6,520 nt of DNA from Bacteroidales bacterium. GTDB taxonomy: Bacteria > Bacteroidota > Bacteroidia > Bacteroidales > UBA932. Shown here in pieces: positions 1 to 6,517 of the stretch. Made by a program: the position numbers and the translations under genes. The DNA lies in NCBI GenBank assembly GCA_017615135.1, contig JAGAAU010000136.1, positions 1 to 6,520 of the forward strand, read 5' to 3'. The notes under the pieces were generated by a model. That model saw only the letters and a program-made list of their open reading frames with translations. It searched no databases and had not been told where the DNA came from. Numbering within the stretch: position 1 is the stretch's first letter; every line of letters starts with the position of its first letter.

Positions 1-441
1 TCCAACTGGATACTCTTCGATTTTGCCGTAGCCGCCAGACAGGAGGGGTTCATGGATTCCGAAGACGGACTTAGCTTCAGCGTTAACGATTTCCGCACAT
101 TCACCAACGACCAGGGCCTGATTACCAGGGACAGGAAAATTAAAAAAGACGCTTTCTACCTTTACAAGTCCTGGTGGAACAAGGCGGAAGAGACCGTTTA
201 TATAAGCTCCCGCAGATTGAAATACCGTCCGGCCGGACAGGAGTTCATCCTGACCGTCTATTCCAATGCCCCTTCCCTGAAAATATACTGCAACGGCAAG
301 GAAGTAGCGGACGTTTCTGAAACCGGAGAATCTACCGGAGTGGTATGGAAAATTCCCGTACGCATGGGCGACGGCCCCACAACCTTCAAAGCGGTATCTC
401 CCAGCGGCACTGCCGACAAGGTTAAATATTTGACTATTTAA
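1..441 (+). CDS. Glycoside hydrolase family 2 (beta-galactosidase-like), C-terminal fragment
   Basis: The frame is open from the first base, so this is the 3' end of a longer gene; 146 residues are visible. GH2 enzymes release terminal sugars such as beta-galactose from glycans, in Bacteroidota usually in the periplasm or at the surface. Visible residues 1-58 match the end of the GH2 TIM barrel: an FDFAVAARQEG segment, then NDQGLITRDRKIKKDAFYLY and a KSWW motif, the usual (D/N)xGLvtrDRxxKKDAFYxYK signature. Residues about 60-146 look like an Ig-like beta-sandwich, with VYSNAPSLKIYCNGKEV resembling the 'YSN..xVxLxxNGK' strand pair common after GH2 barrels. The two catalytic glutamates would lie upstream, outside the window, so activity and exact substrate cannot be judged. 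The ATG at 52 is internal to the barrel and is not a start. A small lipoprotein gene follows 19 bases downstream on the same strand. Confidence 0.85.
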   Translation, partial: SNWILFDFAVAARQEGFMDSEDGLSFSVNDFRTFTNDQGLITRDRKIKKDAFYLYKSWWNKAEETVYISSRRLKYRPAGQEFILTVYSNAPSLKIYCNGKEVADVSETGESTGVVWKIPVRMGDGPTTFKAVSPSGTADKVKYLTI

Positions 442-460
442 TTCCTAAATAACTTTTATT

Positions 461-931
461 ATGAAAAAAATCCTTTATCTTTTTGCGATCCTTCCCCTCT
501 TCGCATCCTGTAATCTGGAAAACCTTTTTGGCGATGCATTCGACGAAATGACAAAAGTCTCGCCCACTATTAAAGGTTATGAATACACAGTACAGTCCTC
601 TGACCTGTCCGACGCAAATGCGGAAAAATACTTCCAATACCTGATTGTGTCAGATTCGAAGTTCTCAGGCAAGACCGGCGACAAATGCAAGGCCCAGGTA
701 GTTGTTCGCGGCAACATTTACGACGGCGAACCCGATAAACTGGGAATCTACTATTACATCACGGGTAAGATGACCTATACCACTCCCCTGACTGTAACTT
801 TCAGTTTTGAAGGCAAGTTCAAATACATCAACGGCACCTGGATTGTCACCCGCTCGGACGAAGGCGACACCGTTACCCTCAAGAACGGCTCCAAGTACAT
901 CAACCTGAAGTTCAAAAACGAGACAGACTAA
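461..931 (+). CDS. Small lipoprotein of unknown function
   Basis: This 156-residue protein starts with a clear lipoprotein signal: a two-lysine n-region, a hydrophobic stretch and the lipobox FASC, putting the lipidated cysteine at residue 17 and leaving a mature chain of about 140 residues. The mature part has no motif I recognise. It alternates polar and aromatic or aliphatic residues in a way that suggests an all-beta fold: GIYYYITGKMTYTT, then TVTFSFEGKFKYINGTWIV. A small lipocalin-like or beta-sandwich shape is possible but is only a guess. The start is supported by the signal peptide and by its position 19 bases after the GH2 stop; the upstream bases are A/T-rich with no strong Shine-Dalgarno site, as is usual in Bacteroidota. 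It is probably co-transcribed with the GH2 gene and may assist it, but nothing in the sequence shows how. Confidence 0.8.
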   Translation: MKKILYLFAILPLFASCNLENLFGDAFDEMTKVSPTIKGYEYTVQSSDLSDANAEKYFQYLIVSDSKFSGKTGDKCKAQVVVRGNIYDGEPDKLGIYYYITGKMTYTTPLTVTFSFEGKFKYINGTWIVTRSDEGDTVTLKNGSKYINLKFKNETD

Positions 932-940
932 GCCGGGAAT

Positions 941-3900
941 TTACTCAGAGAGGAAATCTTCTGTCTGAGCCCACATATACTCAGCCATAGTAGCCATACC
1001 GGCAGCATCGGGATGCACTCCGCTGCCTTTGCTGATTGGCGTGGTTTTACTCAGCTCGAGGAAATCCACTACTGCGGCCCCGTAATGGGCCGCAATTTTT
1101 TGTATGGTCGTCTGGCAGGTTGCGTTCAGGGCATCGCCAACGCAAAGGATCAGCTTAAGGTCGCTGCTGCAGGTAACCTTTGCCAGCTGGAGGAGTTTGA
1201 TATAAGCCTGGATGTAACTGTCGTCGGCCAGAGCCGCAACCTGGGAAGTGGTGGTAGCTGCGTCGCCGGCGGCAAACCAGGTGGCAAATTCTCCGTCCGT
1301 AGGAACTGATGTCCCTGTAATCTTATAACCGGGTGCCAGGCTGTGGTCGGATTCAGTGGCGATAGTGCCTCCCTGATAGCGGTAATCGTTGGTACCGCCG
1401 TTCACTATAAGCACATCCGGATCTCCGAATCCGTCGGCAGCCGCACGGGCATAGAAGTACTTGGTGTACCAGTGCGTGCTGGAATAGGTTTCGTCCGTTA
1501 TGCGGTGCACAAGTGAGCCGGACCAGGAGAGGTTCTTACACAGTTCGGCGTTAGGCATATAATCATAGATGAACTGGTACCAGTAGGTCTGTGTCACGGA
1601 GGTGATGGAAGGGACACTGGTTGTCGGATAGTATTTGCGGTATCCGGAGACTAGGTAACCCTCATAGGTAGAGATGGAATCGCCGATTATGCTGACCTTT
1701 GTCTTGGAAACAACCGGAGGGGTTCCGGCGGTGAAATTACTGTCGCCGCAGATTTGCCAATCGCAGTTGGTAGTTCCGTTCTTGTTGCCGTAAACTATGG
1801 TGCCGCTGCCCGGGTAGGTGCAATTTGAAATGTAACTTCCACTGACAGACGAACCTGCAATGGCACCAGCCTGCACAAACCCCGATGCAGACGTGGTGGT
1901 AAGCACGGCACTGATGGTTGTTACCGCACTTGTACAGTCTGCGAGAGAACTGCCGGAATCCAGTTTTGCCACTATACCTCCGGCAGTACGCATCTGACCG
2001 GAGCTGATAGTGGTGCCGGTCATTTCGCAGTCGCTGGCCGAAGACCCCACCATCCAACCGGCGATGCCTCCTATATGCCAGGAAGTGGATGCACTGGCAT
2101 CGGCCGACGAGCTGCAGTTGGTCATATCCACATTTTCCGCATAACCTACGATACCACCGCTATAACCGCGTCTGTGGTTTAAACTGGCAGACGTGACAGT
2201 ACAGCCGGAAATGGGAATCCTTGATGCAGGCAGAGCCTTGACATAGCCGGCAATGCCGCCCGAGAAAGCCGCAACGGTACTTGTTACGGTATTTGTAAAC
2301 TGATTGTTGTTTACGTTCCCCGAATTAGAACAGGCGCTGATGCTTGAAACGCCGGCAAGGTATGCTACAATACCACCGGCAAAGCAGGAAGTATTGTCAA
2401 TTTTAGTGCTGTTACCGCCGTGCACATATCCACTGTTGGAACAACTGGAAACAGTTACGTTGTTCTCTGTATAACCGAGGATGCCGCCAATGTAGTTGGC
2501 AGTATGGGACGCTGTAGATGTTGCAGTTACGTCAAAGCTGACTTCACCGGCATTGCTGTCGCCACCTTCATTGTTGCAGCCGGAAATTTCTCCGTTTCCG
2601 GCCATAAGGCCAACGATACCGCCTAAGAAGGCATTCTGAACTGCCCTGGAGGCATGTGCCCACTGGAAATGCACGTACCCGCTGTTTCTTGCGTTCTTGA
2701 CCGATGCTTCCGAATAGCCGACGATGCCACCAAGACGGTACCCTTCCGAAGAAATTTGGTTGATGTTGGTATTGAAATGGACAAGGCCGGTATTGGTAAT
2801 ATTCTTGCCGAAGCCGCCGTCGAGGACCGCGCTGTTCCAGCCTGCTACACCGCCCAGGCAAACCCTGAACCCGTTGCTTCCCATTTCTGTGCGTGAAAGC
2901 ACGACGCTGCCCTGGTTATGCACGTCCGAAACGGAGGCGGAGGTATTTTCTCCGATAATGCCGCCCATATACGGTATCCTTGCTCCGTAAATGGGATCTA
3001 CGCCGGTTGTACCGAAGGTGATAGATGCCGTATTGGTGCAATTGCTTACCGCTCCCATATTGTAGCCCACGATACCGCCGGCCGACTGGATACGGGTATT
3101 GGAATAGTGTGTTACCGTTCCGTTGTTCGTGCATCCGGAGATAATGCCGCTGGCATTGTTGTTTCCGGCGATGCCGCCGGTTTTGATGTATCGTGCCTGG
3201 GTGTTTGTCTCGTCACTGTCGGAGGCCCGTACCATTGTAACAAGCACGCTGGCGTCATTGGTACAGCCTGAAACCGTTCCGTTCACGTTTTCTCCCACAA
3301 TGCCTCCGATGACGGAATAATTGCTGATGGCGCTCTTGTGCACTATATGCCCTGTTCCGGATGTTCCGGCGACTTTATCGTGGGCGTCGGTGCTGGTGCA
3401 GGAAGTGATATTTGCCTTATCGTTATAGCCCACGATGCCGCCGATGATGGTTGTAGTGGTAGAAGACTTTACGTACGAAGACTGAGCTGCATTGCTGATG
3501 GCACCTTCAAATGTACAGCCCGAAATACTGCTGGTAGCAGACACATAAGCAACGATGCCGCCAAGCAGTATCCTGCCGCTGGAAGTAAAGCCCGCAGGTG
3601 CGGAAACCGTCCCGCTGTAGCTGCAATTCTTGACGGCTCCGGCAGTCTCGCGGCCAACCAGGCCTCCCAGTGCGGTCAGATAGGTAACCCCCGTAACCTC
3701 AGCCAGGGAAACATCAGCCTTTACGTCGATGTTCTCCAACGTTCCGGCATGCACACCGACAATGGCGCCATAGCGTCCTTGAGCGGTGTTTGAATGAGTA
3801 AATGCGAAGGAGCAGTCGTCCTCGACAGTAAGATCCCGGACAAGACTGCCTGTGGCGGTAGTGGCGAAGAGAGGCGCCGTAGCCTCCAACCCGCTGATGC

Positions 3901-4942
3901 TGTGGCCTGCCCCGTCGAACAGACCGGAGAAGCCGCTGATTCCGCCAGTGGCATTGAACGCTGCGGAAGTAGTAGAGTTAAAGTTGATATCGCCGCCCAG
4001 AGTAACGGTCAACTTATCATATGCACTGTATTCCTTATTGTTGTAAGCCGAAGCAAAATTCACCAGCTCCTGAGCAGAATCAATCACTATCTCCAGTTCG
4101 GTGCCGGAAGGTTCGAACTCAAATGCGGCCATAGCGTACAAATGTCCGGCTTCCAGTGATTTGGCAGTAGTCTTGCTCTTCACCATATAATGGCCGTTCA
4201 CGTCTACCACGGTAACTTCATATCCATTTGCGTAATCGACGGCAGGAACCACCAGATAATATACCGCAGCCTCGTCGGTAGAGGTAGGCAGGCTCTGGGA
4301 GACACTTATTTCCGTATCCTTTGAAGCCTCTGATGCACCGGAAAGCCTGGCATTGGCATAATCGATGGCAAAGTCACCGCAGAGCTGCTCTCCATCGTGT
4401 CCCCTGAAGCGGATACCGGCAATATCGTCTGTATCCGGATCGGCAGCTGCCCGTTTTATCTGGATTTTCAGAATGGCGCACAGATGCCTGAGGGAAATGG
4501 ACATGCCGTCCGAACTGTAGCCTGCCATAGGGAACATGTTATCCGCAAAACCACCTTCCTTATAAGTCTGCACTGCAGGAAGGGTGATATGAGACTCGTC
4601 CGTATAAACAGAAGCCGGGTACAATACGTTGTAGGGAGTATTGAGTATGCCGTTGAAAGAAAAAACAACGCTTCCAGCACAGTCGGGGACATTGGTCAGA
4701 GCAACAGATTCCACGCCGTTCACGGCAACCTGGTCGCCGTTGGACCAATATACCTTATGGTCGTTGTTCGCGTCCTTATCCGCATCCATGTAAGTCTTCC
4801 CCTCAGACGGCAAATTCACCGTCAGACAGGTTACGCCCTCCGCCTGAGAGCCAACTGATTCCACATTTTCTTCCAGGTCCCTGGCACATCCGGCCAGTAA
4901 AAACATAAACGCCGATAAGAAGAAGAAATAACGAGTTTTCAT
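941..4942 (-). CDS. Giant surface lipoprotein: fimbrillin-like domain, GLUG-like beta-helix, SGNH/GDSL hydrolase domain
   Basis: The protein has 1333 residues when started at the ATG at 4942. The reading frame extends to a TTG at 4966, but the ATG gives a standard lipoprotein signal (lipobox LAGC, lipidated Cys19) and has AAAGGA four bases upstream. Residues about 30-275 resemble the Bacteroidales fimbrillin-like family (VYWSNGDQVAVNG, NVLYPASVY, LRHLCAILKIQI). Residues about 283-390 open a beta-helix (FSGLFDGAGHSISGL). Residues about 391-1047 carry some 18 degenerate repeats of the form GGIVGyn...ISgCtNxGxV, about 36 residues each. Residues about 1080-1330 form an SGNH hydrolase domain: block I GDSIS (Ser1089), block II NLSWSGS (Gly1142), block III GGTND (Asn1185), block V GVHPDAAG (His1310). 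Block V normally reads DxxH, but here Ser1307 replaces the Asp. Family knowledge predicts an esterase or acyl hydrolase; the substrate is unknown. The protein is probably anchored at the outer surface, with the hydrolase at the far end of the stalk. Confidence 0.88.
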   Translation of the reverse strand: MKTRYFFFLSAFMFLLAGCARDLEENVESVGSQAEGVTCLTVNLPSEGKTYMDADKDANNDHKVYWSNGDQVAVNGVESVALTNVPDCAGSVVFSFNGILNTPYNVLYPASVYTDESHITLPAVQTYKEGGFADNMFPMAGYSSDGMSISLRHLCAILKIQIKRAAADPDTDDIAGIRFRGHDGEQLCGDFAIDYANARLSGASEASKDTEISVSQSLPTSTDEAAVYYLVVPAVDYANGYEVTVVDVNGHYMVKSKTTAKSLEAGHLYAMAAFEFEPSGTELEIVIDSAQELVNFASAYNNKEYSAYDKLTVTLGGDINFNSTTSAAFNATGGISGFSGLFDGAGHSISGLEATAPLFATTATGSLVRDLTVEDDCSFAFTHSNTAQGRYGAIVGVHAGTLENIDVKADVSLAEVTGVTYLTALGGLVGRETAGAVKNCSYSGTVSAPAGFTSSGRILLGGIVAYVSATSSISGCTFEGAISNAAQSSYVKSSTTTTIIGGIVGYNDKANITSCTSTDAHDKVAGTSGTGHIVHKSAISNYSVIGGIVGENVNGTVSGCTNDASVLVTMVRASDSDETNTQARYIKTGGIAGNNNASGIISGCTNNGTVTHYSNTRIQSAGGIVGYNMGAVSNCTNTASITFGTTGVDPIYGARIPYMGGIIGENTSASVSDVHNQGSVVLSRTEMGSNGFRVCLGGVAGWNSAVLDGGFGKNITNTGLVHFNTNINQISSEGYRLGGIVGYSEASVKNARNSGYVHFQWAHASRAVQNAFLGGIVGLMAGNGEISGCNNEGGDSNAGEVSFDVTATSTASHTANYIGGILGYTENNVTVSSCSNSGYVHGGNSTKIDNTSCFAGGIVAYLAGVSSISACSNSGNVNNNQFTNTVTSTVAAFSGGIAGYVKALPASRIPISGCTVTSASLNHRRGYSGGIVGYAENVDMTNCSSSADASASTSWHIGGIAGWMVGSSASDCEMTGTTISSGQMRTAGGIVAKLDSGSSLADCTSAVTTISAVLTTTSASGFVQAGAIAGSSVSGSYISNCTYPGSGTIVYGNKNGTTNCDWQICGDSNFTAGTPPVVSKTKVSIIGDSISTYEGYLVSGYRKYYPTTSVPSITSVTQTYWYQFIYDYMPNAELCKNLSWSGSLVHRITDETYSSTHWYTKYFYARAAADGFGDPDVLIVNGGTNDYRYQGGTIATESDHSLAPGYKITGTSVPTDGEFATWFAAGDAATTTSQVAALADDSYIQAYIKLLQLAKVTCSSDLKLILCVGDALNATCQTTIQKIAAHYGAAVVDFLELSKTTPISKGSGVHPDAAGMATMAEYMWAQTEDFLSE
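1800..3772 (-). repeat. About 18 GLUG-like protein repeats inside the giant lipoprotein
   Basis: This stretch encodes residues about 391-1047 of the giant lipoprotein. Each unit starts with a GGIVG-type turn, often followed by a Y or N, and ends with a strand such as SGCTNNGTV or SSCSNSGYV. I count 17 clear units plus a weaker first one (YGAIVG). Spacing averages about 36 residues but varies because of insertions. The units differ strongly in sequence, so the duplications are old or have been diversified. Such units are known to stack as rungs of a parallel beta-helix, which here would make a long rigid rod between the N-terminal fimbrillin-like domain and the C-terminal hydrolase. Fourteen of the 17 clear units hold a cysteine at the same place. 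Confidence 0.8.
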
Positions 4943-4946
4943 GCGA

Positions 4947-4952
4947 TCCTTT
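4947..4952 (-). promoter_or_regulatory. Possible ribosome binding site of the giant lipoprotein gene
   Basis: On the minus strand the sequence AAAGGA lies four bases before the ATG at 4942. The gap is shorter than ideal and Bacteroidota rely little on such sites, but it supports this ATG over the TTG at 4966, which would put eight extra residues, including polar and charged ones, ahead of the signal peptide. Confidence 0.4.
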
Positions 4953-4963
4953 GCTATATTCAG

Positions 4964-4971
4964 CAAATATA
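4964..4971 (-). promoter_or_regulatory. Possible -7 promoter element before the giant lipoprotein gene
   Basis: The minus strand reads TATATTTG, a full match to the Bacteroides -7 consensus TAnnTTTG. No TTTG or TTG lies at the expected distance upstream, so the -33 half is missing. The site overlaps an A/T palindrome at 4967-4981 (ATATAT, loop GAA, ATATAT on the plus strand) and sits in the 68-bp gap between the two minus-strand genes. It could be an internal promoter giving extra transcription of the second gene, or chance in an A/T-rich gap. Confidence 0.3.
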
Positions 4972-5010
4972 TGAAATATATCTGGAGTATGATTACTGTC
5001 TGCCCTGGTT

Positions 5011-6261
5011 CTAACGGTTGGCAGGCTTAACAGCCCTTACGAGGTTCCTGCGGTCGTTACTGTCGCCGTATTTTGTCGATACACCCCAATTCCAACCGTT
5101 CCATGGATAGGTAGTGAAGATATGTGCAGTCATATGGGCCTCGGTGGTATTGAACTGCGGAGTGCCAGTCCAATATGAAGTTACACCTACGGGCAGGGCA
5201 ATCTTAGCATAACTGGTCCCCTGAATGACAGCACAGCCGGAGCGGAATTCTTCCTCGTCGCCTGTCAGGAGGTTCAGCAGAGCTTCAAACTCCGCCTGCG
5301 TAGGGAGACGGGCTTCATTGCCATAGGTTGCCCGAACTGCCGCCTCGGCCTCCTCCCAGGTGAGCTCACTGCCCTTGAACGAAGTTCCAGCTTCCACCCA
5401 GGGAGAGCTCATGCCGATATTGCACGAAGCCCAGAAGACGGGAAGTCCCAAATCTACGAATTCCGTGCGGTCTACGTCCCTCTGGGTAAAATGCCTCACT
5501 TCCCCAACCACAGTATGCCCCGGCACGGAAAGGTAAGTGCAATAATAATAGGTTCTTCCGGGTGTCAGGTTATTGAAGGCAGGGGAACTTTGCTCCGGAT
5601 AGAACACTGCGCGCTCTATCGGATTTCCGCTGCTCCAGTCCCAGTATCCGGTCCAGTTCCGGAGGTAGTAATCCAGATTCCGGCTCAGATGGCTTTCTTC
5701 TGATGAAAGGGCGACACCCCATTCCAGTGCCTCATCGGCGGCGCCTGTTATAGCCACTCCCGCTCCTGAGACAAGCGCATCGTCGTATGAAGCATATTCA
5801 AGCTGCGCAGCAGTAAGGTCGGCAGGAGTAACATTGAACTGCCTGGTGGTAAAAGCGCCGATTTGCTGGCCGCGTGTGCGCACTCCCCCGACTTCGATTA
5901 TAGCCTGGTAGTAATAGCGCGTATCCGGCTTCAGGTTCTTGATGGTTACGCTGACCGTTCTGCCGTCTATCGAAGACCTGATTGCCCAGTCTGAGAGTTC
6001 GGATTCGCTGGTGCCGTAAACCACCCCGATGAAACCGACGGCATCGATACCGACAAGGTCTGCCAGGCTCAGGTTATTGGTATAGGCAAGGACTTTAGCG
6101 TATGTCATTCCGGTTTCTTTCACACCTCCGGTAACAACTACGTCTATGGTATTGTCTATACCCATGGAGGGATTGGAATTACCCTTCCCATTATCGGGAT
6201 TGTCTTTATCGCATGCCGCCAAGGCAGCGACGAGAATCAGCAGCGGCATAAAACGTTTCAT
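5011..6261 (-). CDS. Lipoprotein with two FN3-like modules and a FISUMP-type C-terminal domain
   Basis: This 416-residue protein starts with MKRFMPLLILVAALAAC, giving a lipobox (LAAC) with the lipidated cysteine at residue 17. The acidic stretch DKDNPDN directly after it resembles the surface-export signal of Bacteroidota lipoproteins. Residues about 38-138 and 142-258 are two fibronectin-III-like modules, each with the typical late strand motif (NLKPDTRYYYQA; NLTPGRTYYYCTY). Residues about 266-413 match the Fibrobacter succinogenes major paralogous domain: FVDLGLPVFWASCNIG, then EARLPTQAEFEALL, a YWTGTPQ strand and a final NLVRAVKP. The YYAWGE block often found in this domain is not seen. 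The family has no settled enzymatic role and is common in surface proteins of this phylum; adhesion or glycan binding is a guess. It probably heads a two-gene transcript with the giant lipoprotein 68 bases downstream. Confidence 0.85.
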   Translation of the reverse strand: MKRFMPLLILVAALAACDKDNPDNGKGNSNPSMGIDNTIDVVVTGGVKETGMTYAKVLAYTNNLSLADLVGIDAVGFIGVVYGTSESELSDWAIRSSIDGRTVSVTIKNLKPDTRYYYQAIIEVGGVRTRGQQIGAFTTRQFNVTPADLTAAQLEYASYDDALVSGAGVAITGAADEALEWGVALSSEESHLSRNLDYYLRNWTGYWDWSSGNPIERAVFYPEQSSPAFNNLTPGRTYYYCTYLSVPGHTVVGEVRHFTQRDVDRTEFVDLGLPVFWASCNIGMSSPWVEAGTSFKGSELTWEEAEAAVRATYGNEARLPTQAEFEALLNLLTGDEEEFRSGCAVIQGTSYAKIALPVGVTSYWTGTPQFNTTEAHMTAHIFTTYPWNGWNWGVSTKYGDSNDRRNLVRAVKPANR

Positions 6262-6285
6262 ACGGCAGTTCAGATAGTTACGCCG

Positions 6286-6316
6286 TAAAGATATTGATTT
6301 TCAGGGAATAAACAAG
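6286..6316 (-). promoter_or_regulatory. Likely Bacteroides-type promoter of the minus-strand lipoprotein block
   Basis: On the minus strand, CTTG (6316-6313) is followed after exactly 19 bases by TATCTTTA (6293-6286). This fits the Bacteroidota primary sigma pattern of TTTG at -33 and TAnnTTTG at -7, with one mismatch in each element. Transcription would begin near 6280, leaving a leader of about 20 bases before the ATG at 6261. An inverted repeat, ACGGCG at 6286-6281 and TGCCGT at 6267-6262 on the minus strand, lies between the -7 element and the start codon. It could be an operator, or chance. Confidence 0.45.
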
Positions 6317-6335
6317 CGGGGCGAAAATCTTTCTC

Positions 6336-6401
6336 TCCCTCACTCACCTGGGGATTCCGCTGCGCCGGCAAAGCCGGCTTGCGCTATCCCTGCCCCGCTG
6401 C
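6336..6401. repeat. Intergenic palindromic repeat, copy 1 (66 bp)
   Basis: This stretch recurs exactly at 6442-6507. Inside it is a strong nested hairpin: GGGAT (6351-6355) pairs with ATCCC (6386-6390), and GCCGGC (6364-6369) pairs with GCCGGC (6373-6378) around an AAA loop. In this copy the pairing extends outward: CTCACTCAC (6339-6347) opposes GTGCGTGAG (6403-6411) with one mismatch, so 6339-6411 is an imperfect palindrome. Both frames I checked on the minus strand hit stops, so it is probably not coding. I do not recognise the family; it behaves like a REP/MITE-like or structured intergenic element. Confidence 0.85.
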
Positions 6402-6420
6402 AGTGCGTGAGATTAATAAG

Positions 6421-6434
6421 GCGACATCAGTCGC
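6421..6434. other. Small hairpin in the spacer between the two repeat copies
   Basis: GCGAC (6421-6425) and GTCGC (6430-6434) are perfectly inverted around the loop ATCA. They lie in the 40-base spacer (6402-6441) between the two 66-bp repeats. The stem is only five base pairs and no T-run follows, so a terminator role is unlikely. It may be part of the larger repeat unit. Confidence 0.4.
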
Positions 6435-6441
6435 AATGTAA

Positions 6442-6507
6442 TCCCTCACTCACCTGGGGATTCCGCTGCGCCGGCAAAGCCGGCTTGCGCTATCCCTGCC
6501 CCGCTGC
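6442..6507. repeat. Intergenic palindromic repeat, copy 2 (66 bp)
   Basis: This is identical base for base to 6336-6401, offset by 106 bp. The flanks differ. Copy 1 continues into a GTGCGTGAG arm, while copy 2 runs into GCGGGGCTTT, which makes a different hairpin with the end of the repeat. The sequence leaves the window 13 bases later, so more copies could follow to the right. Confidence 0.85.
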
Positions 6508-6517
6508 GCGGGGCTTT
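6498..6517 (+). terminator. Terminator-like hairpin at the right edge
   Basis: GCCCCGC (6498-6504) and GCGGGGC (6508-6514) form a perfect seven-pair G/C stem around a TGC loop, followed by only three T residues before the window ends. The stem uses the last bases of repeat copy 2. It could end transcription on the plus strand, but no plus-strand gene lies before it in this window, so it may simply be part of the repeat element. Confidence 0.3.

Noticed and set aside
434..637. 67-codon open frame on the minus strand over the small lipoprotein gene
   Set aside because: It overlaps the signal-peptide region of a well-supported gene and shows no protein-like features.
944..969. Inverted repeat CTCAGA/TCTGAG as a bidirectional terminator
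   Set aside because: The stem is only six pairs with a 14-base loop, lies in coding sequence and lacks a T-run.
3338..3793. 151-codon open frame on the plus strand opposite the giant lipoprotein
   Set aside because: It is a shadow of the repeat-rich minus-strand gene. Its translation has no signal or domain, is rich in scattered cysteines, and lies fully inside a convincing coding region.
4397..4858. 153-codon open frame on the plus strand opposite the fimbrillin-like domain
   Set aside because: It is antisense to a recognised domain, has no family resemblance, and no start signal is visible.
4943..4966. Start of the giant lipoprotein at the TTG at 4966
   Set aside because: It adds eight residues before a complete lipoprotein signal peptide; the ATG at 4942 has a purine-rich site upstream.
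6336..6507. CRISPR array
   Set aside because: There are only two copies, the 66-bp repeat is too long, and no cas gene is present. The hairpin-rich repeat fits an intergenic element better.
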